Part shown: positions 14,945 to 17,635 of the stretch, one piece after another
Position numbering within the stretch: the stretch's first letter is position 1
Layout: each line of letters begins with the position of its first letter
Notes under the pieces: generated by a model
The model's input: the letters and a program-made list of their open reading frames with translations, nothing else
What the model was told of the DNA's origin: nothing
Databases searched by the model: none
Source of the DNA: JACRDV01 sp024860865 [NCBI: Methanobacteriota archaeon]
GTDB taxonomy: Archaea > JACRDV01
Reading direction: 5' to 3'
Length of the DNA: 17,635 bases
Assembly (NCBI GenBank): GCA_024860865.1
Contig: JACRDV010000123.1
Coordinates: forward strand, 1 to 17,635
Translations under genes and position numbers: made by a program

Positions 14945-15498
14945 TTTTATTTGCAACTTCTAACTTGCATAAATTTAAAGAAGCAAAAGAAATTTTCAAA
15001 AGATATGATCTAAAAATAAAGCAAGTTGGTATAAAGTATCCAGAGCTTCAATCTGATAAACTAGAAGATGTTGCAAAATATGGAGTTGAGTATTCTGTCC
15101 AGCTTACTAGCGCACCAACTATTGTTGAGGATTCAGGCTTATTTATTGAGGCCTTGAGAGGTTTTCCCGGGCCATATTCTGCCTTTGTATACAGAACAAC
15201 CGGAAAAGAAGGAGTGCTGCGGTTGATGGAAAATTTGAAAAATAGAAAGGCCGAATTTCAATCAGTTATAGGATATTGTGAGCCAAATAAGAAACCAATA
15301 ATTTTCAAAGGTAAAGTAAAAGGAAAAATATCATATGAAATCCGAGGAAAATTTGGATTTGCTTTTGATAGTATTTTTATTCCAAATGGAATGACTAAAA
15401 CTTTTGGTGAAATCTCTCTTGGAGAAAAAAATAAATTCTCTCACCGCGGCAAAGCATTCCGGAAATTGTGCCAATGGTTAAAACAAAAATTACGTTAA
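14941..15498 (+). CDS. XTP/dITP pyrophosphatase (HAM1/RdgB family)
   Basis: The 185-residue house-cleaning enzyme hydrolyses ITP, dITP and XTP to monophosphates, keeping deaminated purines out of nucleic acids. Signatures are FATSNLHKFKEAKEI (substrate-binding Ser-Asn and Lys at 7-11), TIVEDSGLFIEAL with the metal-binding Glu-Asp, GFPGPYSAFVYRT, the GFAFDSIFIP strand and terminal EKNKFSHRGKAF with the conserved Ser-His-Arg. Its ATG overlaps the bud32 stop, so it is translationally coupled; Bud32-HAM1 adjacency is seen in other archaea. Confidence 0.96.
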   Translation: MILFATSNLHKFKEAKEIFKRYDLKIKQVGIKYPELQSDKLEDVAKYGVEYSVQLTSAPTIVEDSGLFIEALRGFPGPYSAFVYRTTGKEGVLRLMENLKNRKAEFQSVIGYCEPNKKPIIFKGKVKGKISYEIRGKFGFAFDSIFIPNGMTKTFGEISLGEKNKFSHRGKAFRKLCQWLKQKLR

Positions 15499-15548
15499 AC
15501 TAGTATTTCTTCATCAATTCTACTCTATCTTTTAGAATAAAGACAAAC

Positions 15549-16283
15549 TTATTTTAACTTTAAGTAACGCCACTCTTGTAAAACTCTGCTCCAATCACTA
15601 AATTTAGCACTGTAAAAAATATCAGTTATGATATACGTCGCAAAAAGAGTCCAGAGCGCTGTTATGGCCCAAATGGAAGCACCAAATTGTATCGCAATGA
15701 TTGCAACTGTAAAAGGCATAATTTTCGTGACAATAGGTCCTGAGGCGTGCATAACCACTCTAGCCAATGGTGAAGCGCGAAGATAAGTGGCATAATCTAA
15801 TTTAAGACTGGGTTCTATTTTCAATCCTTTTCCTTGTTTTCTGAAAAAAATGTAAAGTCCATGAGGAAAATAATATAGAAACTGTATTCCAACCAATCTT
15901 CCCACCACAAAGTGAGTTAAAGGGTGGAGAGTTGTTGATAAGGTGAATGCACCAACTAAAAGCGAAATGCCGCCAATAATTTCTTTTGGATAGCTTAAGC
16001 CGATATAGATTAACCATAGACCAAATATTGTTCCTAAAATTTCAATTAGATGCCCAACCCAGATATTAACAGCAAACCATCTTTTCCTATGTACTTCTTG
16101 ATCGATTTTTCCAATTTGATCTGCAAATTTTTCGATTAAATTTAGATCTTTTTTAACTTCAGAAACAACTTTCCAAAATCCAAGCTCTTTGAGCGAATAA
16201 TTTCCTTTAGATACTTCTTGCTTTATTCTCTCAAATTCAGCTTGTATTTTTGATGCTTCGTTGCTTGGAGTTGGTTCTGACAT
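15549..16283 (-). CDS. Site-2-protease-like integral membrane protein with degenerate active site
   Basis: The 244-residue protein begins with a charged, probably helical cytoplasmic domain (1-68), then about five hydrophobic segments (about 72-98, 100-118, 125-147, 180-200, 203-225). At H120-PLTH124-FVVGRLVGI it aligns by eye with the HExxH-containing HELGHxxxARLLGI helix of M50 (site-2) proteases: both histidines and the R-L-x-G-I follow-up are kept, but the catalytic Glu is Pro. A later MHASGPIVTKIMPF resembles the M50 (S/A)GP segment. It may be a non-proteolytic membrane relative, or an unrelated membrane protein that mimics the motif. It is divergent from cobS, with a shared 121-nt intergenic region carrying a palindrome. 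Function unknown. Confidence 0.75.
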   Translation of the reverse strand: MSEPTPSNEASKIQAEFERIKQEVSKGNYSLKELGFWKVVSEVKKDLNLIEKFADQIGKIDQEVHRKRWFAVNIWVGHLIEILGTIFGLWLIYIGLSYPKEIIGGISLLVGAFTLSTTLHPLTHFVVGRLVGIQFLYYFPHGLYIFFRKQGKGLKIEPSLKLDYATYLRASPLARVVMHASGPIVTKIMPFTVAIIAIQFGASIWAITALWTLFATYIITDIFYSAKFSDWSRVLQEWRYLKLK

Positions 16284-16333
16284 CAGTTATCCCAACTTTG
16301 TATTCAGGACAAAAAATATCTAAATAGATTCCT

Positions 16334-16347
16334 AAAATGATCATTTT
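16334..16347. promoter_or_regulatory. 14-bp perfect palindrome between divergent genes
   Basis: AAAATGATCATTTT is a perfect inverted repeat in the 121-nt interval shared by the membrane protein (start 16283) and cobS (start 16405). It lies upstream of both and just beside TATA-like sequences, as expected of an operator for a dimeric regulator. No regulator gene is in the window. Confidence 0.4.
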
Positions 16348-16354
16348 GCCATAG

Positions 16355-16364
16355 CGAATATATC
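16355..16364 (+). promoter_or_regulatory. TATA-like element upstream of cobS
   Basis: An A/T-rich AATATATCTA is located about 45 nt before ATG 16405; it would give a leader of about 20 nt. The assignment rests only on composition and position. Confidence 0.35.
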
Positions 16365-16404
16365 TAGGAAACGTAATCATTTAGCAAGTAATGTTGGTGC
16401 TTAA

Positions 16405-17148
16405 ATGGGTTTTATTAGAGAGTTTGGAAGCTTAATAAGCTTTTTAACAACGATTCCAATTCCAAATAACAGGAAGCTTGAAGAAGCGGCTAAACTCATT
16501 TGGCTATTTCCAGTCATAGGAGCTTTTATTGGAGGAATTGCAGGAATCCTCGGTTGGATTTTATTTCAATTTTTTCCAACACTTGTTGCATCCATAATTA
16601 TTTTAGCATCTTTGATTCTAGTTTCAGGATTTAATCATTTGGATGGATTATCTGACTTTGGAGATGGAATAGCAACAGTAGGAGATGCGAATAAAAAAAT
16701 TCAAGCTATGCATGATATCCATGTTGGAGTTGGTGGAATAATTTTTGTAGTGTTTGTTTTACTTTCGATTTTGATTTGTTTATCAGAGTTAAGTGTTAAA
16801 ACAATTTTGCCAGCACTGATAATTTCTGAAGTTTCTGCAAAACTTGGTATGGTTACTGGCGCAACTTTTGGGAAGCCTGCGCATAAAGGAATTGGAGCGT
16901 TTTTCGTAGAAAATGCAACTAAACTTAAATTTGGAGTTGCAGTTTTTATTTCGTTTTTGATTGGATATCTTGCTTTTAAAATAGTTGGAATTATAGCAGT
17001 AACAATTGGAATTGTTGTTGGATTTTTTATTCTTTTAGTTGCCCATAAACAATTTAATGGCGTAACGGGAGATGTTTTTGGAGCAACAAATGAATTTGCA
17101 AGACTTTTAACATTAATAGTTCTAGTTGGGATTTTAAAATGGCTGTAA
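16405..17148 (+). CDS. cobS: Adenosylcobinamide-GDP ribazoletransferase (cobalamin synthase)
   Basis: The 247-residue polytopic membrane enzyme joins adenosylcobinamide-GDP with alpha-ribazole (or its phosphate) in the last steps of B12 assembly. The N-terminus LISFLTTIPIP and the metal-binding FNHLDGLSDFGDG (D80, D84, D87) are diagnostic, followed by MHDIHVGVGG and a C-terminal GVTGDVFGATNE motif. Several hydrophobic helices fill the rest. Its last codons overlap the ATG of a cobY fragment, as expected for a cobS-cobY operon in archaea. Confidence 0.96.
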   Translation: MGFIREFGSLISFLTTIPIPNNRKLEEAAKLIWLFPVIGAFIGGIAGILGWILFQFFPTLVASIIILASLILVSGFNHLDGLSDFGDGIATVGDANKKIQAMHDIHVGVGGIIFVVFVLLSILICLSELSVKTILPALIISEVSAKLGMVTGATFGKPAHKGIGAFFVENATKLKFGVAVFISFLIGYLAFKIVGIIAVTIGIVVGFFILLVAHKQFNGVTGDVFGATNEFARLLTLIVLVGILKWL

Positions 17149-17300
17149 CTGCTTTGATAATGGCAGGCGGAAAAGGCGAGCGATTAAACTTTAAAACAAA
17201 ATTGGTATATTTTTCATTCTTTTTCTTCTTTAAATCATCTGAACTGCTCTTTCCAAAAGCAATTAGAAACGGTATCTGCTCTCTCTTCGTATTGAAATAG
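17139..17300 (+). pseudogene. cobY: Truncated cobY 5' end (adenosylcobinamide-phosphate guanylyltransferase)
   Basis: ATG 17139 overlaps the cobS end. The first 16 codons read MAVTALIMAGGKGERL, the nucleotide-binding start of the archaeal CobY guanylyltransferase that makes adenosylcobinamide-GDP for CobS. From about 17187 the frame becomes low-complexity (a run of Phe codons) and stops at TAG 17298-17300 after 53 codons. The conserved Glu-Lys-Pro-Leu and later motifs are absent, so this copy cannot make the enzyme. The break coincides with the beginning of unrelated sequence before the UPF0175 gene. A complete cobY may exist beyond the window or elsewhere. An alternative is that the 16-codon start belongs to another NTP-transferase, but the CobS overlap favours CobY. 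Confidence 0.75.
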
Positions 17301-17324
17301 TGCTTCAGCTCAATTGCAAAGTTA

Positions 17325-17334
17325 CTTTTATATC
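17325..17334 (+). promoter_or_regulatory. TATA-like box for the UPF0175 gene
   Basis: CTTTTATATC is centred about 37 nt before ATG 17367. It would give a leader of roughly 10-15 nt containing GGTGG, a possible ribosome binding site at about 17359-17363. Confidence 0.45.
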
Positions 17335-17366
17335 TTCTTGAAGCGGAGATAAACTTAGGTGGCAAC

Positions 17367-17633
17367 ATGGCAACTGTCCAAATCAAAGTTTCTAAAAAGC
17401 TATTGGATCAGCTGGCTATAAAAGACGAGGCACTAATAGAGAAATTGATAGAAATAGGCGCAAAACAGGTTAAAATAGAAGAGGCATTAGCAATTTTTAA
17501 AACAGGGAAAATATCCCTCTGGAAGGCAGCGAGAATGGCAGGTGTTCCTTTGAGAGAGATGATTATCCATGCTTCCGTTCATGGTCTCAAACCAAAAGTT
17601 AACGAGGAAATGTTGGAAGATGAAACCAGATGA
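17367..17633 (+). CDS. UPF0175 family protein, probable antitoxin
   Basis: The 88-residue protein has the UPF0175 pattern: an N-terminal beta strand (TVQIKVSKKLLDQL), helices with ALAIFKTGKISLWKAARMAGVPLREMI, and a short tail ending EEMLEDETR. The central KISLWKAARMAGVP looks like a helix-turn-helix. UPF0175 genes typically precede a PIN-like DUF3368 or related toxin gene in archaea and cyanobacteria; the next frame begins inside this one's stop (ATG 17620). Antitoxin function is by family association. Confidence 0.88.
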   Translation: MATVQIKVSKKLLDQLAIKDEALIEKLIEIGAKQVKIEEALAIFKTGKISLWKAARMAGVPLREMIIHASVHGLKPKVNEEMLEDETR

Positions 17634-17635
17634 AG
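17620..17635 (+). CDS. Start of the gene downstream of UPF0175, possibly its toxin (cut by window end)
   Basis: ATG 17620 overlaps the UPF0175 stop by 14 nt and reads MKPDE before the window ends. Only five codons are visible, so the identity cannot be established. The overlap suggests a coupled partner; a DUF3368/PIN-like toxin would be expected from UPF0175 context. Confidence 0.4.

Noticed and set aside
1-17635. tRNA, rRNA, CRISPR arrays, complete insertion sequences or inteins.
   Set aside because: No tRNA T-arm consensus in any gap, no regularly spaced repeats, no transposase frame or terminal inverted repeats, and the aIF5B insert is far too short for an intein.

Overview
The window is archaeal, chromosomal and AT-rich. 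It carries the conserved archaeal information-processing supercluster: L24e, Ndk, aIF5B, S6e, aIF2 gamma, Rpo7/RpoE', Spt4, GTP-dependent dephospho-CoA kinase, S24e, S27ae, Kae1 and Bud32. TATA-like boxes close to start codons, several probable leaderless starts and many TTG/GTG starts agree with this. Gene content suggests a TACK-type lineage, possibly Bathyarchaeia-like, but that placement is inference from gene order and general protein character.

Layout. Positions 1-3854, plus strand: the L24e tail overlaps ndk; then infB (aIF5B), a UPF0282 metallo-beta-lactamase-fold protein and rps6e. Positions 3881-5068, minus strand: an MFS transporter sits inside the usual S6e/aIF2-gamma neighbourhood. 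Positions 5211-7264: aIF2 gamma, then an unrecognised protein with a membrane anchor, coiled coil and zinc ribbon. Positions 7484-10022: a soluble pyrophosphatase directly followed by a K+-independent-type membrane pyrophosphatase. Positions 10046-12007: rpo7, spt4, dephospho-CoA kinase, rps24e and rps27ae. A 53-codon minus-strand gene candidate lies at 12050-12211. Positions 12285-15498: kae1, a decayed bud32 5' copy, a DUF4258/YgiT-zinc-finger pair (toxin-antitoxin type), intact bud32 and a HAM1-type XTP/dITP pyrophosphatase. Positions 15549-17635: a site-2-protease-like membrane protein with a degenerate active site, divergent from cobS; a truncated cobY start; a UPF0175 protein and the first codons of a partner gene.

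The strongest unusual signal is in infB. Its reading frame is broken exactly inside the GTPase P-loop (GHVDHG/KTS) by 30 nt carrying an in-frame TAA. The 30 nt and flanking exon bases fold into a near-canonical bulge-helix-bulge, the substrate of the archaeal tRNA splicing endonuclease. Removal restores GHVDHGKTS and a full-length 592-residue aIF5B. This looks like a very small archaeal mRNA intron in an essential initiation factor gene.

The second theme is module insertion at operon junctions. The kae1/bud32 junction exists twice as diverged direct repeats around the DUF4258/YgiT pair. A few kb downstream the cobS/cobY junction is followed by only about 16 codons of cobY and then a UPF0175 module. 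Both may result from the same kind of event, in which a small toxin-antitoxin-like cassette enters between translationally coupled genes.
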